A stretch of 64,000 nucleotides of DNA. Origin: Chitinophaga parva (GTDB lineage Bacteria; Bacteroidota; Bacteroidia; Chitinophagales; Chitinophagaceae). The stretch is from contig NZ_QCYK01000002.1 of NCBI RefSeq assembly GCF_003071345.1, positions 744,001-808,000 on the forward strand, given 5' to 3'. Below the pieces are notes generated by a model that saw only the letters and a program-made list of their open reading frames with translations, did no database searches and was not told where the DNA came from. This document shows, one piece after another, positions 17,629 to 26,549 of the stretch (positions are counted from its first letter, which is position 1; every line of letters starts with the position of its first letter). The translations under genes were made by a program, and so were the position numbers.

Positions 17629-20600
17629 TCAGAAGGTGAACGTAAGGCCTGCATTTACAACTTTTTGTTGCGGGTAAGTACCGGTGCCGCCGTTGGCGAT
17701 CTCGGGATCAAAGATCTTCAGCTTGTCCCATGTCATCAGGTTGATGCCGTTGGCAAAAACGCGGGCATCTGCAAAGCCGATGCGGCGCAGCATGGATTTG
17801 GGAAAGGAATACCCGATCTCAAAAGTTTTAAGGCGCAGGTAGTCGCTGGACTTCAGCCAGAAGGTGGAGGTCTGCTGGTTGTTCACGTTGTCCTGCGAGG
17901 AGATGCGCGGAAACTCGTAGTTCTTGTCAGGAGCACTGGCCACCCAGTGGTTGTTGATCACGTCCTGGAGCACGCCGGCAAAGCGGGAGAAGGGGAAAAT
18001 ACCGGCGCCGGTGGTCATCACCGTGCCACCCAGGCCGGCCTGCATGAACACACTCACATCCAGCGGGCCATAGTGATAAGAAAGGCTGAGGCCCAAAATG
18101 CTGCGCGGGGTGTTCACTTTACCCGGCAGGTAACCCTGGTCCAGGCTGTTGATCACACCATCCCCGTTCAGGTCCTTGTATTTCACATCACCGGGTTGCA
18201 CCTGGCCAAAGAAAGACTGGTCGGGGCTTTTAGCTACATCGTCCGCGTTCCTGTAAAGGCCCAGGGAAGTGTACCCATACTGGCTACCCACTTCCGTGCC
18301 GGTTACGGCCTGCCATTCGCGGCCGGTGTAAGGGGGCTCTGCATAATAGAGGATCTTATTCCGGGCGTAAGACGCATTGAAGCGGATGCTGTAACCCTGT
18401 TTCCGGAATTCCTTGCGGTGCTCCACGGAGATCTCATAGCCATGGTTGTCTATCACACCACCATTGGTAGGCGGAATGTTGGTAAGGCCCAGGGTGGCGG
18501 AGATGAGCTGTGAAGTAAGCAGGATGTTGCTGCGGTGGTTTTTGAAATAGTCTGCACTGATAGACAAGCCTCCGTTCCACAGGTCTATATCCAGGCCTAC
18601 ATCTGCATTCCTCGATTTTTCCCAGGTAATATCCGGGTTGCCGATCTGTGTTTCATTGGCGCCACTGTTGGAATTACCATCGTGGTTCACACCAAACTGG
18701 TAACCGCCGTTGGTAATGGTCCACGCGGTAAGATAGAGGAAGCGCGCACCGCCTATCTGGTCATTGCCCACCACGCCATAGGAGCCTCTCAGCTTCAGGT
18801 TATTGATAAAATTGAACGAAGCATTGTCCCGGATAAAATGTTCCTGGGAGATGACCCAGCCGGCAGATACTGCCGGGAAAAAGCCGAGGCGCTTACCGGC
18901 TGCAAAGTTTTCAGAACCGTTGTAACCCGCATTCAATTCCGCCAGGTAGCGGTTGTCGTAGTTATAAGACACACGGCCTACCAGGCCATCGTATTTGTAG
19001 GGCAGGCCTGCAATCGCGTTGGACTGGTCACTGGATACATCCGCGAAATAGCTGGACTGGTTGTAAACGGCCACGGCATGCACATTGTGCTTGCCAAAGC
19101 TGCGGTCGTAGTTCAGGAACAGTTCCAGCGTGGTGCGCCGGGTGCCATTGGCGGTTACCTGGTAGTCCAGGGTTCCATTACCCTGGTTGATGGTCTGGTA
19201 TGTTCCATTCGCCGCCAGGTCGGTCACGGTGTCTGCCTCCACGCCGGGCAGCAGGTTGTATTTGTACGTGGAGCCACTCAGGGAGCGGGCTACGTTGCGG
19301 TAGTTGAGGTTATCGAAGGAAAGGCGTACACGGGAGCTGAGGCCTTCCACCAGGCGGTGCATATCCCATTTGAAGCCCGCGGTAGATTGCAGGGTGGTTT
19401 CAAACAGGCGCTGGTAGCCGGAGTTCACGAGCAGGGCGTAAGGCGAGGCGCTCAGGTTGGGCGTACCTGGTACAGAGCCATCAGGGTTCTTTAGCGGGTA
19501 CCACCAGGAGGGTGTTTGTTTCATGGCCGTAAAGAGGTCCTGCGCACTGGTGCCGGGGTAGTTCCGGTCCCTTACAATGGCGCCCAGGTTCAGTTCCATG
19601 GAGAGGTCGCGGGAGATCTGCAGGTCTATGTTGGAGCGGAAGTTATACTTGTTGGTCACCGCCTGTATGTCGTACTGCTTGATCTGGTTCTCAAAATTGT
19701 ACAGCCCATTCTGGCGCAGGTAAGACATGGATACAAAGTAGCGGGCAAAGTCGTTACCGCCCTTTACATTCAGGTTGGCCTGGGTGAGCGTGGAGTAAGG
19801 CTTCAGCATGGTACCCAGCCAGTCCACGCTGGGATAGAGGTATTCATACGCAGGTTTGCTGCGGTCTTTGTAGTGGTTGAGGATCTCGTCTGTGTACTGC
19901 GTGGTGCTCAGCCCATCATTGACCAGGCCTTCGCGGAAGAGGGTCAGCGCATCATAGGCATTGGCGTATTCCGGCAGGCGGGTAGGGGATTGCCAGCCGT
20001 TCTGCGCGGTGATGTTGAAACTGGGCTTGGCATTGGTGCCGCGGCGGGTGGTTACCAGCACCACGCCATTGGCACCACGGATGCCGTAAATGGCGGTGGA
20101 GGCGGCGTCTTTGAGGATGGTGATGTTGGCCACTTCATTGGGATCGATGCTGGAAAAATCGCGCTGGATCCCATCCACCAGCACCAGGGGTGAATTGTTG
20201 CCGGTGGTACCAAAGCCGCGGATATACAGGGCAGATCCGTCTGCGCCGGGCTCCCCGCTATTCTGCACGGTGATAAGGCCCGGCAGCCGGCCGGCCAGTG
20301 CGTTGCTGATATTGGCCACGGGGCTTTGTTTCAGCTCTTTGGGGCCAATGGCGGCAATGGCGCCGGTTACATCTTTCCTTTGCTGGGTACCATACCCGAT
20401 CACCACGATGTCGTTCAGGGAATTGGCCTGCGGCGTAAGCTGCACATCGATGACTTCCTGCAGGCCTACCACCACTTCCTTGGGAATGTAACCCAGGTGG
20501 CTGAAGAGCAGCACATCGCCCTTCTTTACTACCAGGGTATAGCTGCCATCCACACCGGTGGCCGTACCACGGGAGGTACCTTTGACCATGATGGTAACGC

Positions 20601-21045
20601 CGGGAATGGGCGCTTTCACAGAGTCTGTAACAGTGCCGTGGATGGTGAATTCCGGCACAGGCAGCACTGGCGGCGGTGCCGGGTTGCGCGGCACGATGTA
20701 TACAAATTTGTTCTCTATCCGGTAAGTAAGCGGCAGGCCTTTCAGGATCTCATCCAGGGCCTGGGGCAGGGTGTAGTTGGAAAAGTGCACACTGATGCGG
20801 GGCGCGGCGCCCACGGGCTGGTCGTTCCAGAAAAAGCCATAGTGGGTCTGACGTTCTATGTCCATCAGTGCTTTTTCCACTGAGACATTCGTACCGGAGA
20901 AACTGATGTTTTGAGCTTCTGTTTTTGCATGCAGCTGTAGCACGGAAACCAGCATTAAGAATGTCGTTAAACGCATTGCTTTACAGACTTTTGGGTACCA
21001 GCGGGCGGCACCTGTCAGGAATTTGCGTACAGGAAAATATTCCAT
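17629..21045 (-). CDS. SusC-type TonB-dependent transporter with STN signalling domain (PUL2)
   Basis: A 1138-residue outer-membrane transporter. A long basic signal region (KVCKAMRLTTFLMLVSVLQLHAKTEAQ) is followed by the STN domain (ISFSGTNVSVEKALMDIE ... LPQALDEILKGLPLTYRIEN), which touches the FecR periplasmic domain to report substrate. Next come a carboxypeptidase-regulatory domain (FTIHGTVTDSVKAPIPGVTI), a TonB-box-like DIVVIGYGTQQRK, the plug (LYIRGFGTTGNNSPLVLVDG, IYGIRGANGVVLVTTRRG) and the barrel ending in VVNAGLTFTF. Together with the FecR and sigma genes upstream it makes a complete trans-envelope switch. A shorter start at 20976 (MRLTTFLM) is possible; the longer N-terminus is common in related proteins. 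Confidence 0.95.
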   Translation of the reverse strand: MEYFPVRKFLTGAARWYPKVCKAMRLTTFLMLVSVLQLHAKTEAQNISFSGTNVSVEKALMDIERQTHYGFFWNDQPVGAAPRISVHFSNYTLPQALDEILKGLPLTYRIENKFVYIVPRNPAPPPVLPVPEFTIHGTVTDSVKAPIPGVTIMVKGTSRGTATGVDGSYTLVVKKGDVLLFSHLGYIPKEVVVGLQEVIDVQLTPQANSLNDIVVIGYGTQQRKDVTGAIAAIGPKELKQSPVANISNALAGRLPGLITVQNSGEPGADGSALYIRGFGTTGNNSPLVLVDGIQRDFSSIDPNEVANITILKDAASTAIYGIRGANGVVLVTTRRGTNAKPSFNITAQNGWQSPTRLPEYANAYDALTLFREGLVNDGLSTTQYTDEILNHYKDRSKPAYEYLYPSVDWLGTMLKPYSTLTQANLNVKGGNDFARYFVSMSYLRQNGLYNFENQIKQYDIQAVTNKYNFRSNIDLQISRDLSMELNLGAIVRDRNYPGTSAQDLFTAMKQTPSWWYPLKNPDGSVPGTPNLSASPYALLVNSGYQRLFETTLQSTAGFKWDMHRLVEGLSSRVRLSFDNLNYRNVARSLSGSTYKYNLLPGVEADTVTDLAANGTYQTINQGNGTLDYQVTANGTRRTTLELFLNYDRSFGKHNVHAVAVYNQSSYFADVSSDQSNAIAGLPYKYDGLVGRVSYNYDNRYLAELNAGYNGSENFAAGKRLGFFPAVSAGWVISQEHFIRDNASFNFINNLKLRGSYGVVGNDQIGGARFLYLTAWTITNGGYQFGVNHDGNSNSGANETQIGNPDITWEKSRNADVGLDIDLWNGGLSISADYFKNHRSNILLTSQLISATLGLTNIPPTNGGVIDNHGYEISVEHRKEFRKQGYSIRFNASYARNKILYYAEPPYTGREWQAVTGTEVGSQYGYTSLGLYRNADDVAKSPDQSFFGQVQPGDVKYKDLNGDGVINSLDQGYLPGKVNTPRSILGLSLSYHYGPLDVSVFMQAGLGGTVMTTGAGIFPFSRFAGVLQDVINNHWVASAPDKNYEFPRISSQDNVNNQQTSTFWLKSSDYLRLKTFEIGYSFPKSMLRRIGFADARVFANGINLMTWDKLKIFDPEIANGGTGTYPQQKVVNAGLTFTF

Positions 21046-21130
21046 ACTTTTGAAAAGTTTGGTTTTGAATAGGGGATTACTAATCAGCTTGAGACGTTGA
21101 TTATACTTTGTGATAAACCATACGATTACG

Positions 21131-21164
21131 CCGGTAGCGGGTTCCAGCCGTTACCGGTTTTTTT
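21131..21164. repeat. Palindrome 1 in the FecR-SusC gap, with T-run
   Basis: CCGGTAGCGG (21131-21140) pairs with CCGTTACCGG (21148-21157) around a seven-base loop, one mismatch, followed on the plus strand by seven T (21158-21164). It would be a terminator for plus-strand transcripts; on the minus strand it lies about 85 bases upstream of the SusC start, in the leader. Confidence 0.65.
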
Positions 21165-21427
21165 CGTTTCAGAGCGGGAGTGATGTTTTTCTACGTGGTC
21201 ATAACAGCGGTTTTAAAAGCGTAAAATAATTTCATAACAGTGGTAACATCCTTTACCCCAGCGGGCATAGCGCTGGCAGCAAAAGACAGGGTCGTCTAAG
21301 CGTGGTGGTCCGTTTAACGTGTGTGTTGATGGATATCAGTTTACGAGGATTCCTTACATGGACGAAAGAAACTGGCAGTTGTATGCAGCGTGTTTGATGT
21401 ATACCGTATGGATGAAAGTGGACGATG

Positions 21428-21456
21428 CCGGTTACCGCTGTGGAAGCGGTAACCGG
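21428..21456. repeat. Palindrome 2 in the FecR-SusC gap (perfect 11-bp stem)
   Basis: CCGGTTACCGC (21428-21438) and GCGGTAACCGG (21446-21456) form a perfect stem with a seven-base loop, about 60 bases after the FecR stop. There is no T-run on the minus strand, so it may be an RNA-processing or protein-binding site rather than a simple terminator. Confidence 0.7.
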
Positions 21457-21518
21457 TGAATGAAACGAAATTGGTTACCGGACTAAGTCAAATATGATAT
21501 TAAATGTGTTGATGTTCA

Positions 21519-22676
21519 TTACGGATGCTGGCCTACGATCACCGTTCTTCCCTGCAGGCGGCAATGCACGCCATTGGCATCCAGCGCTACCAGCAGCTGG
21601 GATAAAGGAACGTCCTTGATCAGCATGGCGCTGAAGGTGGCCGTAGGAAGCGGGCCTTCATACGCCACGTTTACATCGTACCACCGGGATACACTGCGCA
21701 TAAAAGAAGGAATGTCCATCTTGCGCAGGGGCAGCCGCCCGTACATCCAGGCTACGGATTCGTCCGGGTCCACCTCGCTTACTTTGATCGCATCGCCTGC
21801 GCTGGTCCTGGCCTGCTGGCCGGGGTGCAGCAAAGCGCTGTTGCCACCACGGCGCACCCGGATGCTGCCTTCCAGCAGGGTGGCTTTTTGCACCTGTTCA
21901 TCGGGATAGGCCATTACGTCAAAGTGGGTACCCAGTACTTCCACCCGGTCGGAAGCAGTGCTTACAATAAACGGGTGCGCGGCATCTTTTGCTACTTCAA
22001 AATACGCCTCGCCGGAAAGGGCCACTTCCCGCGCCCCGCCCGCAAAAGTGGACGGGAAATGCAGGGTGGATGCGGCGTTCAGCCACACTTTGGTGCCATC
22101 CGGTAGCGTCACTGCGGGGGCTTGCTCCCCGCGGTGGGTGGTGAGCGTGTTCCCGGCAGCTTTGCCGGGAATGTTCCCTACGTAGGTGGTATTGCCATGT
22201 TGGTTCAACAGGCAGATCCGGCCTTGCATGGTGGTTACGTTTACCGTATGTGTGCTATCCAGTTTTATTTCCTTGCCGTCTGCCAACAGCAAGGTTGCAA
22301 CAGTGGAACCTGGTTGTACATCATGCTCAATAGCAGCCTTTTGGGCCACGGTTTTCCCGGGATGGCGCCAGGTCTGCATCAGCAGCCATCCACCGGCAGC
22401 AACGGCCAGCAGCAGGCCGGATGCCAGCAGGGCGCGTCTTCGGTGCCGGTAGCGCAGGCGGTGTTCCTGCCGGTTGATCCGGGCGTCTATGGCGTGCAAC
22501 ATCCGCTGTTCCAGCTGGCCGGCACGGGCTGTTGCCGCATCCTTCCATTCCACAGGCCCTTCAGGCATGGTCCTGAACCACGCTTCCAGCGATTGCCGGT
22601 CTGCCTCGCTGATGGTGCCCGCGAGAAAGTTTTCTACCCAGGTTTTTATTTGTTCCGGTGAAGGTTGCGTATCCAT
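21519..22676 (-). CDS. FecR-family anti-sigma factor (PUL2)
   Basis: A 385-residue membrane anti-sigma factor. The N-terminal region (PSPEQIKTWVENFLAGTISEAD ... LEAWFRTMPEG) is the cytoplasmic sigma-binding part. One membrane helix, LLASGLLLAVAAGGWLLMQTW, lies around residues 83-103. The periplasmic FecR domain carries THRGEQAPAVTLPDGTKVWLNAASTLHFP and REVALSGEAYFEVAKDAAHPFIV, both hallmark stretches. The end (LRKMDIPSFMRSVSRWYDVNV onward) is the STN-like DUF4974 domain. It lies 93 bases after the sigma gene on the same strand and upstream of the STN-bearing SusC, the standard order for this signalling cascade. Confidence 0.93.
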   Translation of the reverse strand: MDTQPSPEQIKTWVENFLAGTISEADRQSLEAWFRTMPEGPVEWKDAATARAGQLEQRMLHAIDARINRQEHRLRYRHRRRALLASGLLLAVAAGGWLLMQTWRHPGKTVAQKAAIEHDVQPGSTVATLLLADGKEIKLDSTHTVNVTTMQGRICLLNQHGNTTYVGNIPGKAAGNTLTTHRGEQAPAVTLPDGTKVWLNAASTLHFPSTFAGGAREVALSGEAYFEVAKDAAHPFIVSTASDRVEVLGTHFDVMAYPDEQVQKATLLEGSIRVRRGGNSALLHPGQQARTSAGDAIKVSEVDPDESVAWMYGRLPLRKMDIPSFMRSVSRWYDVNVAYEGPLPTATFSAMLIKDVPLSQLLVALDANGVHCRLQGRTVIVGQHP

Positions 22677-22769
22677 ACTACATTTTTATGCGTGGACGGA
22701 TTAAATCCAGGCTGCTATAATATAGTCTGGCAAAACAGGCAGTTACCCGTAGTGGTGCGGAAAAAAAAT

Positions 22770-23330
22770 TTAAAGGAATAGGAAGAAGAAGCTTTTGAGG
22801 GCGGTGCGCAGGTGTAAGAGCGCTTTGGTGAGGTGCTTCTCCACGGTTTTGGGGGCAATGGAAAGGGTGTTGGCAATGTCCTGGTTAGAGAGCCCGTTTT
22901 CCCGGCTCAGGCGGAATACCAGCCGGCATTTTTCCGGCAGCTCCAGTACCGCTTTTTCCAGGTCTTCCCGTAAGGCTTCGTAGGAGAGCCATTCTTCGGT
23001 ATTGCGGCAAATGTCTTCCATGGCAAGACTGCCGCTGCGGGCCAGTTCCTGGTTCTTCCTGCCAATAAAAGTATAGATCTTGTATTTAAGGGCGCCGCTG
23101 ATGTAGGTGTGAAAGCTGTTCCTGAGCTGGAGGTTGCCCCGCCGGTTCCAGATGTCTACAAAGAGGTCCTGCACTACTTCCTCTGCATCCTGGGTAGACT
23201 GGAGTTTTACATACGCCACGATGACCATCTTTTCCCAATAACGGCTGTACAGGGCCGTGAAGGCCTGCCGGTCGCCGGTTTGAAGTAATCCGGCCAACGC
23301 CTGGTCGTTGAGGGATTGGTAGTGGTTCAT
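22770..23330 (-). CDS. ECF RNA polymerase sigma factor (FecI-like, PUL2)
   Basis: 186 residues. Region 2 is seen as FTALYSRYWEKMVIVAYVKLQSTQDAEEVVQDLFVDIWNRRG with the core-binding acidic helix, and region 4 as VLELPEKCRLVFRLSRENGLSNQDIANTLSIAPKTVEKHLTKALLHLR, a helix-turn-helix that reads the -35 element. Length and order are normal for the Bacteroidota-type sigma-70 family 1 proteins. It is followed by FecR and an STN-type SusC, so it should activate the PUL2 transport operon when the SusC senses its substrate. The protein ends in an odd run of Phe (FFFLFL). Confidence 0.95.
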   Translation of the reverse strand: MNHYQSLNDQALAGLLQTGDRQAFTALYSRYWEKMVIVAYVKLQSTQDAEEVVQDLFVDIWNRRGNLQLRNSFHTYISGALKYKIYTFIGRKNQELARSGSLAMEDICRNTEEWLSYEALREDLEKAVLELPEKCRLVFRLSRENGLSNQDIANTLSIAPKTVEKHLTKALLHLRTALKSFFFLFL

Positions 23331-23682
23331 GACGTGGTACTTAATGTAGTTGCCATGCCAACAATCATCTGCCGGCCGGCGACCTCCGGGAAGCGGTGCA
23401 CATCCCGTAAATGTGCCTACAACTTAGAACGAATTTTTGAAAAAACATACAGGTGGGGCAAAATTGGGGATGCCCATGTTATTTTTGGCATTACATTTCT
23501 GCTAAAGTGGCTGGCCAAACGTGAATGGAACTACATGAACAAATTAACAGCATCTTTAGCAGTACTATTTTTGCGGTGCCATACCAGTCGCCGGCCGGCT
23601 GGGTGGTGGTGTGCTGCCACTGGCGCGGGTGGTCCAGGGAAGCAATTTGAGGCCGCCCTTCTCTTTTGTAGGATAGGTGACT
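23331..23682. other. Gap between GH27 and the sigma gene, no certain gene
   Basis: 352 bases downstream of GH27 and upstream of the sigma gene. An ATG at 23534 on the plus strand begins MNKLTASLAVLF, which resembles the start of a signal peptide, but the following residues are low-complexity and overlap the GH27 end in antisense, so I do not call a gene. The sigma-factor promoter should be here. Confidence 0.4.
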
Positions 23683-25059
23683 TTACGGCGCCGCAGGCGT
23701 GCATTTTAATAACACTGCACCATGTGCGCCCACCGGCACGCGGTATTGTTTCACGGCGCCCAGGTCCTTGTGCTGCCACAGGTCGCGCAGCAGTGCTTTT
23801 CCTTTAACGCCCAGTGCCGCCAGTGGCACGGCTATGCTGGCATCACTATCCCGCAGGTTAAAGATGCCCACATTATAACTTTTACCATCTGCTGCATCAG
23901 ACACCCACACCAGTACATCCGCTGTTTTGAGTAACTGCCGGGGGTGCGCACCGGTTTGGTTTACCGCCAGCACTTCGGGGTTAGTGAGCAGCTTTTCATC
24001 CATGGGCCGGTTTTCCGGCAGGTTGCCACCCATCATCAGCGGGGAGCGGAACAGGCTCCAGAAAGTCATGTGTGTGCACAGTTCATTGTCTGTAAAGCGG
24101 CTGTAGCGCTCAGGCCCCACAGGCCCGCGTTTAGAAAGCTTCCCGATCTGCAGCATGTCGCAATCCGGCCAGTGGCCTGCATCGCCCTTGCCCTGCCAGG
24201 CCGCCCCCAGTTCAAACATGTGCAGCACTTCTGCCCAGTTGTCCCAGAAATCATCTGCCATGCGCCACATATTGCCATGGGCCTTTACGTGCGCGGCCAT
24301 CTCCAGCGGTGTGGCACCGGGGGAAAGGCTGAACACCACCGGCCTGCCGCAGGCATCAATGGCTTTGCGGTAGCCTTCTACTTCCGCAGTACTGTATGGG
24401 CGGGAGAGGTCATCTACCTTTATGAAATCCACTTCCCACTGTGCATACAACGCCAGCAGGCTATTGAGGTATTGCTGGGCGCCGGGTTTGCGCATATCCA
24501 GGCCATACATATGATTGTTCCAGGTGCAGGTGGAGCTGGTGTCGGCAATCATGTCCGCGGTAATGCCGGGCGCACCCAGCACCGGTGTTTTGGCCCATAC
24601 GGCCTGGCGGGGAATGCCCCGCATAATATGGATGCCGAACTTCAGCCCCAGGCCATGCACGTAGGCGCTGAGCGGGCTAAAGCCTTTGCCACCAAAGGCG
24701 GAAGGAAATTTATTGACATGGGGGAGGAGGCGCCCCCAGGCATCCATGGCCAGCCAGGGCACCAGGGAGCCGTCTTCCAGCTGGCGCTGCGGAATGCTGC
24801 CAATGTTGCTGCCGGGAGGATTATCATATGCCCAGAGAAAATCCACCACGATGTACTGCCACCCGTAAGGTTTCAGCTTTTGCGCCATGTAGTCCGCATT
24901 GGCCTTTACTTCGTCTTCATGCACCGCGGAGCCAAAACAGTTATAGCTGTTCCATCCCATGGGCGGAACTTGTGCTACGGAATTAATTTGGGACTGCGCC
25001 GGCAATACGGCACACAACAGTGCCAGTGCACATAAGGGAAGTACGTGGAATGATCTCAT
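23683..25059 (-). CDS. Glycoside hydrolase family 27 (alpha-galactosidase type), secreted
   Basis: About 458 residues from the ATG at 25059, which gives a proper signal peptide (MRSFHVLPLCALALLCAVLP, then AQSQ); the open frame extends 14 codons further upstream. GH27 features: PPMGWNSYNCFG at the start of the barrel, MAQKLKPYGWQYIVVDFLW, GLKFGIHIMRGIPRQAVW, the nucleophile motif VDFIKVDD (Asp at about residue 216) and the acid/base region WRMADDFWDNW (Asp at about 270), then FRSPLMMGGNLPE and a C-terminal beta domain. Family members release terminal alpha-D-galactose (some act on N-acetylgalactosamine or arabinopyranose). It precedes the PUL2 regulators on the same strand and may supply one activity for a galactose-decorated substrate together with GH31; that pairing is inferred. 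Confidence 0.9.
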   Translation of the reverse strand: MRSFHVLPLCALALLCAVLPAQSQINSVAQVPPMGWNSYNCFGSAVHEDEVKANADYMAQKLKPYGWQYIVVDFLWAYDNPPGSNIGSIPQRQLEDGSLVPWLAMDAWGRLLPHVNKFPSAFGGKGFSPLSAYVHGLGLKFGIHIMRGIPRQAVWAKTPVLGAPGITADMIADTSSTCTWNNHMYGLDMRKPGAQQYLNSLLALYAQWEVDFIKVDDLSRPYSTAEVEGYRKAIDACGRPVVFSLSPGATPLEMAAHVKAHGNMWRMADDFWDNWAEVLHMFELGAAWQGKGDAGHWPDCDMLQIGKLSKRGPVGPERYSRFTDNELCTHMTFWSLFRSPLMMGGNLPENRPMDEKLLTNPEVLAVNQTGAHPRQLLKTADVLVWVSDAADGKSYNVGIFNLRDSDASIAVPLAALGVKGKALLRDLWQHKDLGAVKQYRVPVGAHGAVLLKCTPAAP

Positions 25060-25170
25060 AACAAAAGTTGATAGCCCTAAAAATAAGTGTTTTTGTGACA
25101 TTTAATAAAGTTTCTTCCAGCGAGCGCTTTTATTATCCGGTGATAATTGCTTAAAATGCAGGGGTAAATC

Positions 25171-26367
25171 ATGGATACCATTCTCCTTACTCCGCCGCAG
25201 GCGCGGAAGATCATCCTGCATGCCGCAGGCCTGGCCCGCAAGGCTCCTTTTGGGAAGGGGCCGGAAGCGGTGTACCAACTCCTGGAGCACCTGGGTTTTG
25301 TACAGATAGACACGAACTATACGGTGGAGCGTGCCCACCACCATGCCATTTATAACCGGGTGCCGGACTACCAGCCGGCATGGTTGGAAGGGCTGCTGGC
25401 GGAAGGGCGCGTGTTTGAATTTTTTACATCGGACGCGGGGTATATGCCCATGGCCAACTACCGCTTTTCCCTGCCAGTGAAGGCTGGCTTTGCCACCAGC
25501 CGCGGGATGCTTACACCGGCGGAAGAAAATCTGATGCAAAAGGTGCTGGACCGCATAGGCCGGGAAGGCCCGCTGATGGTGAAGGATTTTGAAAACGACC
25601 GCCGTGAGGCAAGCTCCGGCTGGTGGGACTGGCGCCCTTCAAAAGTAGCGCTGGAGCGGCTTTACATGGATGGAAGATTGATGGTGACCCGCAACGCTGA
25701 TTTTCACCGGTTGTATGACCTGCCCCGCAACCTGGTGCCGCAGGATACGGACACCACCCTGCCAGACCCTGTGGCATTTGCCCGCCATGTGATCCTGCGG
25801 GAAATGCAGGCCCTCGGTATTGCCTACGCCAAAGAACTGGCCTGGAGGGCCCATCACGTGAAGGGCAACCTGGTAAAGCAGGAGCTGGAAAAAATGGTGG
25901 CAGAAGGCCTGTTGCTGCGCGTGGCCATTGAAGGTATGAAAACCGCGCCCCTGTACATGCTGCCGGCCTACAAAGGAAAGAAGATCACCTTGTCCGGCGA
26001 TGCGTTTATTTTATCGCCGTTTGATGTGCTGAACGTATTCCGCCACCGCCTGCGTGATTTTTTTGATTTTGATTACCAGATAGAATGTTTTGTGCCCGCG
26101 GCCAAACGCAAGTACGGCTACTTTTCCCTGCCGGTGCTGATAGGTGATACCTTTGTAGCCCGCATGGACAGTAAGGCAGACCGGAAGCAGCATTGCCTGC
26201 TTATCCACAACCTGCACTTTGAAGCGGTGCCACTGGATGATGCAGCCCTGGGTAAACTGGCAGATGCCATCAAAGCCTTTGCACGCTTTAACCAGTGCGA
26301 TGCGGTGATGATCACGAAATCGAATAAAAAACAGTACCAGCAGGCACTCAAAAAATTACTCGCCTGA
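25171..26367 (+). CDS. YcaQ/AlkZ-like DNA glycosylase (HTH_42, DUF1006 family)
   Basis: A 398-residue winged-helix protein. The N-terminal part LTPPQARKIILHAAGLARK and LLEHLGFVQIDTNYTVERAHHHAIYNRVP match the family; the Q-x-D motif (QID, residues 45-47) is the catalytic motif of the YcaQ branch, whereas AlkZ has Q-x-Q. Further family stretches are LPVKAGFATSRGMLT, DWRPSKVALERLYMDGRLMVTR and ILSPFDVLNVFRHRLRDFFDFDYQIECFVP near the C-terminus. Known members unhook interstrand crosslinks and excise bulky alkylated bases. It is divergent from GH27 (about 110 bases between starts) and lies 182 bases before the NTPase-protease operon, so it may be independent. Confidence 0.88.
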   Translation: MDTILLTPPQARKIILHAAGLARKAPFGKGPEAVYQLLEHLGFVQIDTNYTVERAHHHAIYNRVPDYQPAWLEGLLAEGRVFEFFTSDAGYMPMANYRFSLPVKAGFATSRGMLTPAEENLMQKVLDRIGREGPLMVKDFENDRREASSGWWDWRPSKVALERLYMDGRLMVTRNADFHRLYDLPRNLVPQDTDTTLPDPVAFARHVILREMQALGIAYAKELAWRAHHVKGNLVKQELEKMVAEGLLLRVAIEGMKTAPLYMLPAYKGKKITLSGDAFILSPFDVLNVFRHRLRDFFDFDYQIECFVPAAKRKYGYFSLPVLIGDTFVARMDSKADRKQHCLLIHNLHFEAVPLDDAALGKLADAIKAFARFNQCDAVMITKSNKKQYQQALKKLLA

Positions 26368-26549
26368 TCCCGCTTTATAGAAACGTAGCGGTCCCGTTTT
26401 TCACGCAGCTACCCCATCGTGTGTAGCCAGAAATGGCTATGCACAGGGGCCGGATTTACCGGCTGGTATTCCATAAAAAGCGCTATATTCACACCAGTTA
26501 GACACACCCCAACAAACCCCATCTCTCCAATCTTCAAATACCTTCCGCC
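26368..26549 (+). promoter_or_regulatory. Leader and probable promoter of the NTPase-protease operon
   Basis: Contains a small hairpin TAGCCA-GAAA-TGGCTA (26424-26439) without a T-run and a second GCCGG/CCGGC pair near 26449-26463, then an A+T-rich stretch with TATATTCA, which matches the -7 consensus TAnnTTTG at only six of eight positions. No firm promoter call can be made. Confidence 0.3.

Larger units (their letters stand above)
21046..21518. promoter_or_regulatory. 473-base gap between FecR and SusC (PUL2), probable SusC promoter
   Basis: No gene is visible. The region holds palindromes at 21131-21157 and 21428-21456 and a related half-site (GGTTACCGG) at 21473-21481. The length implies a separate promoter for the SusC-SusD-GH31 operon, presumably read by the ECF sigma factor encoded upstream; no general TAnnTTTG element was found on the minus strand. 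Confidence 0.5.

Noticed and set aside
23534..23807. Plus-strand frame starting MNKLTASLAVLF
   Set aside because: Only the first dozen residues look like a signal peptide; the rest is low-complexity and antisense to the end of GH27.
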